In this document: positions 30,805 to 42,875 of the stretch, in pieces
Layout: every line of letters begins with the position of its first letter
Position numbering within the stretch: position 1 is the stretch's first letter
Assembly: GCA_032173965.1 (NCBI GenBank)
Contig: CM063284.1
Coordinates: forward strand, 137,367,625 to 137,431,624
DNA from: Sitta carolinensis
Taxonomy: Eukaryota; Chordata; Aves; Passeriformes; Sittidae
Length of the DNA stretch: 64,000 nucleotides
Direction of reading: 5' to 3'
Program-made: the position numbers and the translations under genes
Notes under the pieces: model-generated
Seen by the model: only the letters and a program-made list of their open reading frames with translations
Told to the model about the DNA's origin: nothing
Database searches by the model: none

Positions 30805-31903
30805 TCACTCTATTAACATCCATGTAACTAAGTCAAGGTTAAAATTCATGCATGGCATTATGAATCATCATTTGGAAAATGAAGATAATCCAATTTTTTT
30901 AAAAATAAGTATTGGTCCTGATTTTGGAATTAAAATATCTTTTACAGCAGGTTTTATTTTGACACCATCTTTAACTTTTGCCTTTAGCTAAAAAATATGG
31001 ACATCTGATTTCTAGAATTTAAAGATAAATGCTTCTATTTTTGTGTAAAATGATGCACTATGTATACTCAAAACTACAAACAGTTAATGGCAGAATAAAA
31101 TAGGTAAACCTTATTTCTTACAATCAGCAGTATCCTTGAATAGCACCAGTGAAAGCAAAGATTATAAAATGTATGTTATTAAATTCTAATGGCACATACA
31201 GTAGCAGCACCAATTCCTCCCAAAAAAGGAGAGGTCTCCTAATAAGATGAGACATACATCAACAGTATAATTTTTTTGTGAATCATCATATATAAATCAC
31301 ACATCTAGAAAGGATGATATGTCCTGGAACACAGTAGCAATAAAAAGACCTAAAGATCAAGACAGACAATTAAATCACTTCTGCATTTTTAAGTAAGGGT
31401 TAGAGCATAATCTTTTGGTAGAATGAAGAGAAAAGCCAAGAAAATTAACAGAAGAATCTATTGACTAACTTAAGTGATTATGGATCCCTGTAGTGTACTA
31501 CCATTTTCAGTTTTATCATGTTAGTTATAAACCAATGATTCAGTCTCTTCAAATATATCTGATGATGTGATACCTAGGATGATCCATTCACGTGATTGCA
31601 GATTAACATAGCAGATGAAGACTAATGGCCTTTGGGTATTCTCATGGCCAAGAGATTTTTAATAGTAAACATCATTTAATCAAAAAGCAAATCCCCTTCC
31701 TACAGACTCAACACTGCTCCACTCACCCTGCCACCACCAGCCCCAAATTTCCCAAAGAGGATAATAAAATCCAAGCTAGATATCCTCAGCTTGACTCAGT
31801 TTTCTAAATACAGAAACATAGTGCCCCTTCATGTGTTGTAGGTTACCTTTTCTAGACCTCACATGCAGCTTTAGAAGCTCTCAGTACAATTGCCAGTTAC
31901 TGG

Positions 31904-31952
31904 TTTTTTTTTTTTTTTTTTTTTTTTTTTGTTTGTTTGTTTGTTTGTTTTT
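31904..31952. repeat. T27 run plus GTTT tandem units
   Basis: 27 T followed by five GTTT units; on the transcribed strand this reads as CAAA units and a poly(A) run. Confidence 0.9.
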
Positions 31953-32399
31953 CTATATTATTCCTGAGGTTGTGTAAATAGCATTAAACATTTAAATTAA
32001 TGCAAGTCAATCACGCCTAAGAAATACAGCTTGTATGGGTATCTGGAATGCAAGGATATTTGGTTTACAAACCTGGTAAGGGACTTTTCAGTACAGAAAG
32101 CAAAGACAGGAAATTAGAGAAGTAATGAATGGTGTACACACACACATAAGCTATAATGAGCAGGATTATGTGGAGGTGCATACAAAGACCAGAATTCTTA
32201 TGTTTCTGTCTGATGGTAAATTAAATGTATCACTGTAATCTTAAAGCAGTTAAATCTCAGTAATTGATGATAATGGGGAAAAGAATTTTATCTTGGGTCT
32301 TACGAAAATTAGAAATTTACCATGGAATACTTAAGGGAATTTGTGAGTAAGAAAAACTAAAGTCGAGATTTTTTTTTAAATGGTAGCTGGAGACCTCAA

Positions 32400-33170
32400 A
32401 ACATTTTGTGAGATGTTTTGGGCCAAAGGAAGTTAAGGGAAGGGATCATGCTAGATAAGAGTGAAAAAATGTGTAGGAAAAGAGAGAGGGTTAAGGCTCT
32501 CTACTCCCTGCACCTAACCAGTGCAGCCTGTTCTCTATAATTTTAAAACTACTCCTGACTAGTGTGCAAATGTGTCATCTGTCCACAGTGTGAACACAGG
32601 GGTGACCAATAGTGAACATGATTATGGACTGTCTAGGGAGCAGGAGGAGATCAGGGGGCAACTGGAACAAGGCCATTGGTCACAGACCAAGCAAAACCTA
32701 GTAGCAGTAGAATCTGGAGTCCAGTTCCTGGGTCAGAGTAGTGAAGGCTGGGGGAGCACATGCAAGTGCGTGTGTGAGTGTCACATCTGAAAGACTCCTT
32801 TCCCCCTCCATCTGGATGAAGAAATAGGATTTGGTTGCCTGTGGTGTTCATGTCTGTTTCAGTGCTGCTGGTGTTTCTGTGTGGGCCAATAAGACACTTG
32901 CCTCTGTCCCTGTTAATCTGTGTGACCAGCCATATACATTGGCATCTTAGTCTTGCCATCAGCTGGACATACAGATGGAAGCAATCAGAGAAAAGCCTTG
33001 GATCTTGGAGACCTCTGTCTTTTACTTCCCTTTTTTAAAGAGACTGGAGAACCATTCAGCTTTTTCAAGAAGATACCTCCTTCTCAAAACTCCATGCACC
33101 TCATATACTCCCTCTGGACCCAGAAAAACACATTCTTACTTAGTACCACTGATACAGAAATTACTGGATG
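32400..33170. other. Unclassified, less AT-rich intronic block
   Basis: Composition changes noticeably here, and several overlapping short open frames appear on both strands, as expected for GC-richer sequence with fewer chance stops. I find no terminal repeats, no poly(A) tail with duplication and no protein family signature. It may be an old repeat or simply unique sequence. Confidence 0.3.
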
Positions 33171-34124
33171 ATATTTTATTTTATGCTTACGGTTAAAATA
33201 AATAATCCAAAAGATTTATTCTGGCTTTTAAAAATTCTTAATTTAATAATTACATGAGCAAAGCCATTTGTCTATTTTGATCATCTTTTTTATGGTTGCA
33301 TATCTTTTGAACTAATGTATTTAAATTTAGCTTTGGAATTAATAAATTCTTAAATGTCTGGGGTTTTTTTAACTTAGTTCATATAGGACGTAGTGTTGAT
33401 CTCACATGAAAAATGAAAAGAGCTCTTGAAAAACCTCATGTGATATATATATGTAGAGTAAGACCAAAATTCAGCTCATATTTGTTGCATTTACTTCACT
33501 TCATATTAATTTTGGCCATTTTTATGCATGCATGTGTACTGAAACAACAAAATCAGAAATGCCAAAGAAAATTTTTTGGTAGTAACCCAAAATAATGAAA
33601 TTCCTGTGAATCACAGTTGAGCTTCTCTGAGTATTGTTCAAACATCAGACTCAAGGTTTAACTCAAGGGAATGTTTCAATCAATTTTCCAGATTGCCATG
33701 ACATTTCTTAGCAAAACCCCAAGGTATATTAAAGCAGTAGCTGTACAATTTGGTTTTCTTCAGAAAATATTCTAATCACATTAATATATGCTGTGTGACA
33801 GATTGTGTCTTCTCCAGGGAAGAATTTTAAAAGATATGTTCAGGTAGATTCCTTCTCCTTCTGCCTCACATGCGCCTTTCTTTATAAAGGGAATATTAGA
33901 AATCTGAAATGAAGATAGGAAGACATAACACTGTAAAATGTCGCTTCTCTGTTACAATCCAGACAGTTGGGTGATAGGTTAATCAACTGATCTCATAAGA
34001 GATCTTTCAAAACATACCACTGATACTCTACAAACTTCATTTCACTATAGACTTAAATTGCATTTTAATCACAGATGAAAGGCAATAATTGTTGTCAATA
34101 GGAGTTTCTTTTAATCTTATAGTT

Positions 34125-34195
34125 GATTAATTGATTGATTGATTAATTAATAGAAAATGGATTAATCAATTTAATTAATTAAATATTCAATTCTC
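34125..34195. repeat. GATT/AATT tandem-like sequence
   Basis: ATTGATTGATTGATTAATTA followed by related AATT-rich units; imperfect tetranucleotide array. Confidence 0.75.
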
Positions 34196-35301
34196 TAGTT
34201 AACAATTCTTTTAAAAAAATGAAAGAAAATTATATCAAGTTGTAATGGATGCTCAAGAATCATAATGCTGGCCTGCAAGAACACAAATGAAAAATTAATT
34301 CTAAAACTTCAGATACACTTGAAGAGTCAAATTAAAACACATATATTTATATTGAAATATTGTTATTTAAAACAGTATATACAAGCACAGAAACTGTTTT
34401 TCCTAGCTATTCAACATATAAAGACATAAGATACACATCATAACTAAATCTATGCATTTAATTACCTGTTATTATGTAATAGCAGTATGAAGCTGTAACA
34501 TAAAGATGAGTGTATAAGAAAGTACCTCACAGCATTCTGGAGATACAAGTAATATACTTTTTCTTTGTAGTCTGACAAAACTGAACTACAGAACTTTATA
34601 GAAAAAAAACCAAAATAGTCTAAAGTAAAAATAATCTCACTAGTTAGTAGCCAGTAGGAGATTCTCCTTGAGTAACTGAAGTTGAAATTATACTAGCCAT
34701 GAAATAGAGCAGAACATATTTATTAATCCCTCTCATTAAAATAACCCTATTATGTGTATGGGATTAATTTTTCTAAATGGTTACTGTGTAAACCTTAGTC
34801 AATCAGTCTCCCCATGGACACTTCATCTTGGGACTGTATTAACCCACTGGACATCACATGATGGAGATAAACATGTACATTCAGAGGATAGGTCATTCCA
34901 TCTGCTTTAGATACCTTTTCAGGGTGCAATGACTCATATCCTGAAGATATATGCATTTTTCCATTAGATACAGAAATGTCCCAATTGACTAGCTCACTGC
35001 GACATAGAACTTAACTGTGAGAAATTTAAATTAAATAAGCCTGTGACTTATTATCATAAAAGGACAGCTATCTTCCTCATGCAGTGCAACATGAAGAGCT
35101 TAAAGAATTAATAGCCCTTTGCCAACAAGTACAAAGTATGAGGGTTTCACACACTATGTCCTACTCCGAGCAAATACCCACCCTACAGTTTTTTCAGCAG
35201 CTCTTTGAGCAGCATGAATCAAAATGTCCAAGTCAAATCGTGATACTGCATTCATATTTAATGTTTTTCCTTAATAAAATTTCCATACAATAATATAAAA
35301 C

Positions 35302-35785
35302 AAAATCATAGGTTGGAAAAGACCTCTAAGATCATTCTGTCCAACCACTAACCCAGCACTGCCAAGTCCACAACTAAACCATGGCCTTACGTGCCACACA
35401 GAAACGTTTTCTTAAAAAAAACTCCAGGGATGACACTTCCCTGGGCAGCCTGTTTCAAGAGTGATAACTTTCCATGCAGAAATTTTCTCCTAATGTCCAA
35501 TCTTTGGACAGGCTCTAGCACCTCAATGTCTTTCTTGTATTGAAGGGCCCAGAACTGGACACAGGACCACCAGTGCTGAGTACAGGGGGACAATCCCTGC
35601 CCTGGTCCTGCTGATCACACCATTTCTGGTACCGGGCAGGATGCCATTGGCCTTCTTGGCCACCTGGGCTCACTGCTGGATCATGTTCAGCCTCTGTCAA
35701 CCAACACCCTCAGGTCTTTTTCCGCTGAGCAGTTTTCCAGCTACTCTGCCCCAAGACTGTAACATTGCATGACATTGAATAAAAC
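35302..35785 (-). mobile_element. CR1 LINE fragment, 3' end included
   Basis: On the plus strand it begins AAATCATAGGTTGGAAAAGA and continues with GATCATTCTGTCCAACCA, CCCTGGGCAGCCTGTTTCAA, GGGCCCAGAACTGGACACAG and CCTTCTTGGCCACCTGGGC, all hallmark phrases of reverse-complement CR1. The minus-strand open frames at 35387-35593 and 35515-35700 are remnants of this element. It is 5' truncated and not capable of movement. Confidence 0.92.
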
Positions 35786-37561
35786 AAGAATGTGAATCTA
35801 TAAATAGGTGTGCATACATGTATCAGTGTACGTGTGCTTATAAATATTCATATTTGTACCATTATGTCTTCCCCTGTGTATTTTATTTCTGCAAATTTTG
35901 TTTTCTCAGGAGTCTCACTGTATCTGGTGGGTTTTCTCAACAGCCTCACAAAAATAATTATAACATCGAGAATTTCAGCTTGTATTTATCCCAACTTTTA
36001 AGTACTTCTCTAGCTGAAGTTTTAAGAAAAAAGATAAATCACAAAAAAGCTACTTCATTTTCTAAAAAATAAAAGGAAAAAATAAACCCTACCAAAATTT
36101 CACCAATACATTTCTTCATAACCCTATTTTTTAATTTAAGAGAAATTAAAGTGTTAATAAAATGTCTTTTCAGAATCCTGAAAAATGTGGCTTAATCTGA
36201 CCTCATTTTTACTGTAGTATTCACATCTTCTGTCATGTATTACTCCATGAAGGTAAACTCTTATCCATCTCTGCTACTTGCCTTCAATTCTCAGATTATA
36301 AAGCTTGTGCTGTTATCTAATGACTTCTCAGACAGAGTGCAAGGTAAATGACTACATCTCTTACAGTTTCTTTACACTTTCTATTAGTCTTTCTTGCTTA
36401 TCCAGAAGAACAAAAAGATACACAGTCCGTTATATTCCCACAACTCTTAAAAACCATGAATCATACCTAGAGGTAACAAAGGCAAATGTAGCCTGTGATG
36501 TAGCATCAGTAAGTTCAGGAGGCTTTTTCACCGATATTTAGAATCAAATTACATTGACACAAAGGCATCACTTGGTAATAAGAGGGACTATGGAACAGTT
36601 GGAGCAATAATTTTGAGAGATACATTTGGCCACTTTAACACTTTAAGGAGTTTTAAATGGGACAACCAGTCAGAGTGCTTTAACACCTAGATGAGAAACT
36701 ATCACACTATTTGTACAAAACAGAATAAGTGGATCACAGATCAGCACAATTCCCTGTATCTGAAGTCTTATTTTTGTTAACGATAACTCTTTCTTAGTGG
36801 AATACATCATCAGCATACTTTGTCACATTTGCCCTCACAGAGAATATTGATGAAAATCAGAACTGAACTTGCCTTTCTTCTTCTCCCTTTCATTTCTTTT
36901 TCTGTATTCTTTCCAGTGTTACAATTCTCCTTTTTGTATTCTTACCAGCTTACTCTCTTTGTACTCAATTACTCTTACTCTCTTTGTATTCAATTTCTCT
37001 TGTGACAGCTATCTCTGTCCCCTTCCCCTAACATTAAATATTATATCCCTCTAGCTCTTTCCACCCATAGCACAAGGGTACAATGCAGTCACTTCCATAT
37101 TTAATATAAAATACCATCAAAAAACTAAAAGTATGATCCATCTTATCCAGTACCAAAACCTTTCATTTGAAAGGAACTAGGAGACATTATTTCTAGGAAA
37201 CTTTGCTTCCTGAAAATCTCAGCTTCTATTTGTGTCCTAAGCATTATTTAACCTCTCAGAGAAGAGTTAAAATCAGTATTACACCTTTCTCCTGAAATCT
37301 GCCTTCAAGAAATAGCTACCTCTTCCTTAAAAGCCTTCTGTCTTCAGCTTCTGTGATGAGTCATTACATAATTCTTTCTCACTGACTTTTCATTCTGTGG
37401 GAAGTATAAGGGTCTAGTCCACTTCTGGAATTTACTACAAGAAAATTAAATACACCCAAAAATCAGCAATGCAAATCCAAGTGCTTTGGTGCTAACCTAG
37501 GTTTATTTCTAGAGCAGAGAATAATTTTTTTTAAAAAAATGGAAAGAGAGAAAAGGATTTA

Positions 37562-37720
<159 letters not shown>

Positions 37721-40700
37721 CTATACAAAAAAGTTAAAATGTCCAAGAAAATGTGAGAAAACAAACCTAAAAATATGTGCCTTTAAAATTACTTAAAAGT
37801 AGATACTCAAATGATTTAGCAATTTCAGATATGACTACAGGCCATTTTTATAAAACAGAAAAATAAATGCAATTAATGATTAATTAATTTGTGTTTAATA
37901 TGCATAAGAAAATCAAAATCAAGTTTTATTAGCTGTTTTTTCAGGTTTTCTGGAGACTGAAAATTGTTAAGTTCAGCAGAGACATGAAGGCAGGTGATAG
38001 ATACAGGGCCAAACAATATCACTGAAGCAAAAGCTACAGTTGGAGAGTTAAAATGGTGGATTTTGGCTATTGAGGAATTATTTACTTAAAACATTTGTGC
38101 AGGGACAGTTTACACGTTTTTGTGAATACAATTATAATTATTGGTTGTGTGTTTATATCTATGATAGTGTTAATGATAGGTTCCTATATAAGAATAAGCA
38201 TTTCTATAGTTTCATTAGCAACTTTATAAAAGTAATCAGTAATTGAGCAATACAAAAATTAAATTACAGCTTGAATTAATGCGAAATACAAAAAATTTAG
38301 TCATTACAACACTGGCAAAAATGTACAGCTCAATGATTTTCTATTCCAGGGTTTTTGAAATACAACATTAATCATGCAATTTTTAGTAAGGGCCTTGCAT
38401 TTTAGAATTATCATATATCAATAACAGTTATTAAAATTCAGTACCAAGTTATTACATCAGAGTTCTCTGAATATAGATTATCTCAGAAGGGCATACATTA
38501 TAAAACAAATGAGTACTTCTATTGTTTTTTCCCTCAAGGTTAAAAGCCTCTATTCCTTATATTTTCCTTAGCCTAATTATATGCATTACCAAAATTATTT
38601 TTCAGAAATATTTTAGAATAAAATGAGTGAACTCCTGTCAACAGTTTCAGGTGAAATGATCTAGACCACTCTACTAAAATTGATTGCAGCTCTCCGTAAG
38701 AGCAGTCTTTCCAAAGTAATTAACACAAATTCTTCTCTTTAGCAGATGTTAAAGGTCTTCAAAGGCACTTTTGGAGAGATGTAAATTGCAACTACTTGTC
38801 TGTAGCTCCTGTCAATACAAATATCAAACCCTCTTCTTGTTCTATAAGCAATCACTCACTTATTTCTTGCTCCTGCCTGTGCTTCCCACCCTGCAGCGAC
38901 AGCAGGGAGGGTGAGGGAAGGAGTCTGTCAAAGGCTGGAGGAGCAATGCCGCTTCCTAAGAGATGCTGCCCCACTTGCACTAGCTGCTTTAACCTGCTCC
39001 GACCCCTCCTGTAACATCAGCAGCAACTCCTAACAAAGCTCTCAACAGTGTGACTCGTAAAGGGGGGAGAAGTTTGTCCTTTCAATATGGGGAACATTTC
39101 AAACATCTACATACTTCAGGAGAAGGGTGCTGTGAGTAATTTGCAGCATCACGCTGTATCTTCTGCTATATCTCGATATTTATGCTGCTTATGATACTTT
39201 CTGCTACACACTGATGCAGTAAATGATGAAGTTATACCCATTCTATTAATTTTATATATTTAAGAATGAATGTATGGACACGTCGCAATTTTCTGCTTGT
39301 AGATGTAAATTCATAACTGATTTGAGGATATAGCAGACAGGGAATCAAGAGAATATCCAGAATGTACCTTCAATCGCACCTTGTACCTAAGCAGGTATTT
39401 GTGTCAATTAAAAACATGAATTTTCCAGAAATTTCAGTAACACTGTTAAATGTTTCCATAAAGATCAATTATTTATCATAATGAGGTTATGGCGCTGCAT
39501 ACCATCACTCTGTTCAGGATACTAAAAGTATACATTTAATAACACTTTTTTTATAAATCAGAAAAGAAAGTTCATTCCTATAATGAGTGCCCTATCTTGC
39601 CTAGCTAAAATTTGTTTGATCATTCTAACTAACTATATTTCTGTTTTAAACGTGCTTACTTGTCTGGATAGTCCTCATGATTGCTCTGTATGTGCTATTT
39701 TTCCTGCCAGCTTTCTAGCCTTTGTTGGCCTAGTTGTAAGATGGAAATTTGCAAATCCAGTACCACAGGCTGAAATAAGACATTCTAGGACCACATTTGC
39801 CCAATCTCTTCATTGTTGCCACAGGCAAATAACCTCCTTCCATATTAATTTTCCTCCTCACTTCTCTGATGAAGGGACAGTGAAGGCAAATACTGCCACC
39901 TTATCATCTGATCTTGCAATATTCAGACATTAGCAAAATACAGCCAGGGCTGTGACAGCATGTTATTTGAGCTCCTAATGGTAACTATCTACTTTATCCA
40001 TTAAATAGAAAAATGCAGTCAGTTTTTATAATCATTGGACATAGACCAAACAAATAATATATTTTACAGGGGGTGTTTGGAAAACCTTTCAGGAATGCAA
40101 ATAGTGACAAAACATGTATGGCATGCCATCAGGCCTTCAGTGTAACTCTATGAAGGCTAGCAGATGGCAGAAAAAGGCATCAAGGGAGCAGCCTTGTAGA
40201 AAATAAAGCCAAGCTGACAGATCTGAAATAGTAGATGTGCAACTGGCCCTGATAAGATGGCTAACAGCCCAAGCATTTAATATCACTACTAGTATCTGAC
40301 TGTTTTTCAGAGTGTAAAGGAAAACAAGAGCATGTAAAAATAAGAACAGCAAAGGATAAACACACATATTTCCAAATTCTACCTTTCTTTTACTTTATCT
40401 GATTATACAGAGATGGAAGCTAGGAAAGAGTAAAAGTAGAATGAATACTTAAGGAAATAACTGAAGCACTACTTTTGATTTCTAATGTGGAAAATGGTGT
40501 CCCATTTATGTTAACACATAAATTAAAAATTTATTTTTTTATGCAATCAGAGAATTTGAATCAAGACATGCCTGCACTACTATTTTCCAAATAGTGAGAA
40601 ACAAAATAACAGGAAAATTTTAAATCCCCAAAATACCAAACAACAATGAGAATAAAAGAACAAAAAATAAAGAGAACAAAATATGAAAGTGACTGTATGA

Positions 40701-41840
40701 AACACAGATAGGTACCTGGAAGTATACACTGTGGTGATCAGTGTATCTTGCTTTAAGAAGCAAGTTTTGGATAACTATGAATGAAGATTTGAATTAATGG
40801 TGGAGTTTGGTGACTACATCAAATGTTCAGCTGAAATAAATTCTTACAATATTTGGTTAATTACTTTCTTTTGTTGCAACTGCATTCATTCTCCTCAGCA
40901 ACATGATGAATCACAAAAAAAGTGACAGCGAGCAAGCCTAGCTTTGAAAATGGTCCAACATATATTTTGAAAATAATTTCTGGCCCAAAAAAAATCAGAA
41001 TCTTTAGTCAGACTACTCGTGTCTCAGTTGCAGACATGCAGGCCATGCTTCATCCCTAAATACATTAATAATTGTAATGAAAACACTTGACTTTTGTCAT
41101 TCAAGCAAAGTTCCACTTCTGACCATACTTCATGCTACTATAAAACTGTTAGAAGAAATCAATCTTGCAATACTAGAAATAGCCTTATAATTTCCAGCCT
41201 AAATTTATTCATAGTCTATTTTTACCCATTTGATCTTCTGCTAAACCGTCATTATGTTCTATTCCCTCTTGGGGTCTCACTTGGGAAGGCTGGCAAACCA
41301 CATAAGAATCTATGATTTTGGATCAGTAATGAGACAGGGGTTTTTTAATCTACTTCAATAAGATATGTTTTCCATCTCTACGACCCCTGCATTAACAATT
41401 CCAGGTATTTAGTTGTCTCGTCACAGCAGCTATGCTACAGAAACATATTTATACACTCTTCATGTTAGATTATGACATATTTCTTCATATTTGTTTGTTT
41501 GGGTTTTTCCATTTTATTCTCACAGGCCCTCTGTTCTGGTCTGAACATATTTATATTTTACTGTAGGAGTCAGTGTGTATATTCTCTTCCTGCACGGGGT
41601 CATCCTGTATAGCTAGCTTAACACTTATTCACAGAAAACCCTCTTAAATTTTGCTTTTTATACCATGCAGGAAAACTCAACAACCACTAATTATGTTTGC
41701 TGTTACCTGAGGTCTACAAATACAATTTGCTATTTAAAACTAGTTTGTTTTTATGTGACACAGATTATGAAGAATATAGTGATATGAAGTGTCAAGGAAT
41801 CTGGATATGAGAGGAAGGGAGTTCCTTTCAGAGACTGAAA

Positions 41841-42875
41841 TGTTACAGTTTATGACTTAAACCTTTTCATGAAGGACTATTGAAACTGTATTACAAAAGC
41901 TGCACAGGAGGTCACCACACCCTGAACGGGGCTCTGAGAGGCCCTACAGGGTTCCCTGATAAAGATAAGATAAAGTAACAACTGTGGCTGGGGGAGAAGA
42001 ACAGCACAAGCCTGGTACCCTCAGGGTGGAGAGCACAGCCCCAGGGCTATCAGCTGCCAGGCTCAAACAGACCCTGGAACCAAAGGGGGGAGAGGCTTTG
42101 GGGGTGTTGGGAAGCCTCTGGTCAGAGGCAGTGGCCGCGTGTCCTCTGCCATGCAAGGAGCCCGGCTGAGGGCCCTTCACCCGGGAAGGCTTGTCCACAG
42201 CAGAGGGGGTGACACAGCCCAGCAAAGACACCCCCAAAGGGGTCCCCAGACCCTGTGCCAGAGCACCAGGGGTGATGAAAGAGACACTAGGTGCCAAAGG
42301 ACACGCGAAACAGACCCTCGGTGACAAGAGACAGAGCCAGACTGGCCCCTGCAAGGGAGGCACTGGGCATTCTCACCTGCCCAAAGCACGCATTAACCCA
42401 TGGGATTCTGCGCTCCTCAGTGTGGCAGCGGCAATGGGGGACCCTCACCACTGAGAGGAGCAATGAGGCATCATTGGGACCCTTGGATGGGTGATGTGCT
42501 TCCACACAACCCCTGCCACTCTCTCCCTGACTCCACACTCCACATGCACACTTCTCTCTCTCTCTTCCTTCCTTTCCTTCCTTTCCTTCCTTCCTTCCTT
42601 CCTTTCCTTCCTTTTCTTCCTTCCTTCCAACACTTCCTTCCTTCCTTCCGACACTTCCTTCCTACACTTCCGACACTTCCGACACTTCCTCCCACCTGTC
42701 TCTTTCTCTTTGCCCCTTTTCGTATTAAATACAACATATCCATTTTTTTGGCAACAACATCTAACCTGGTTTGGGTTTAATCTCATTTTTGGGTATATTT
42801 TGAATTTTAAAATTTCTTTCTGGTTTATACACAGAAACATAGCTTTCGTTGCTCCTCTGGGTTTAATTTGTAACA
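41841..42875 (+). mobile_element. Candidate solo LTR, GC-rich, with TTCC-rich tract
   Basis: The segment begins TGTTACA and ends TGTAACA, a 7-bp inverted pair with TG...CA ends, about 1,035 bp apart. Its first half is much richer in GC and CpG than the surrounding intron. An ATTAAA near 42725 about 150 bases before the end would fit a polyadenylation signal. I do not find a matching target-site duplication, no tRNA primer site follows, and I do not recognise the family, so the boundaries are tentative. Open frames here (for example 41944-42363 minus) show no retroviral protein features. Confidence 0.4.
42551..42710. repeat. Pyrimidine-rich TTCC/CTTCC tract with CGACACTTC units
   Basis: A CT-dinucleotide start is followed by imperfect TTCC and TTTCC repeats and then a few CGACACTTC-type units. 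The open frames across it on both strands (Ser/Phe-rich on plus, Arg/Lys/Glu-rich on minus) are translations of the repeat. It sits inside the candidate LTR. Confidence 0.85.

Noticed and set aside
39583..39933. 116-codon plus-strand open frame
   Set aside because: No recognised domain and located in the long intron antisense to CSMD3; no supporting signals.
41944..42363. 139-codon minus-strand open frame
   Set aside because: It lies in the GC-rich candidate LTR, where stops are rare. It shows no retroviral or host protein motif, and competing frames of similar length overlap it.
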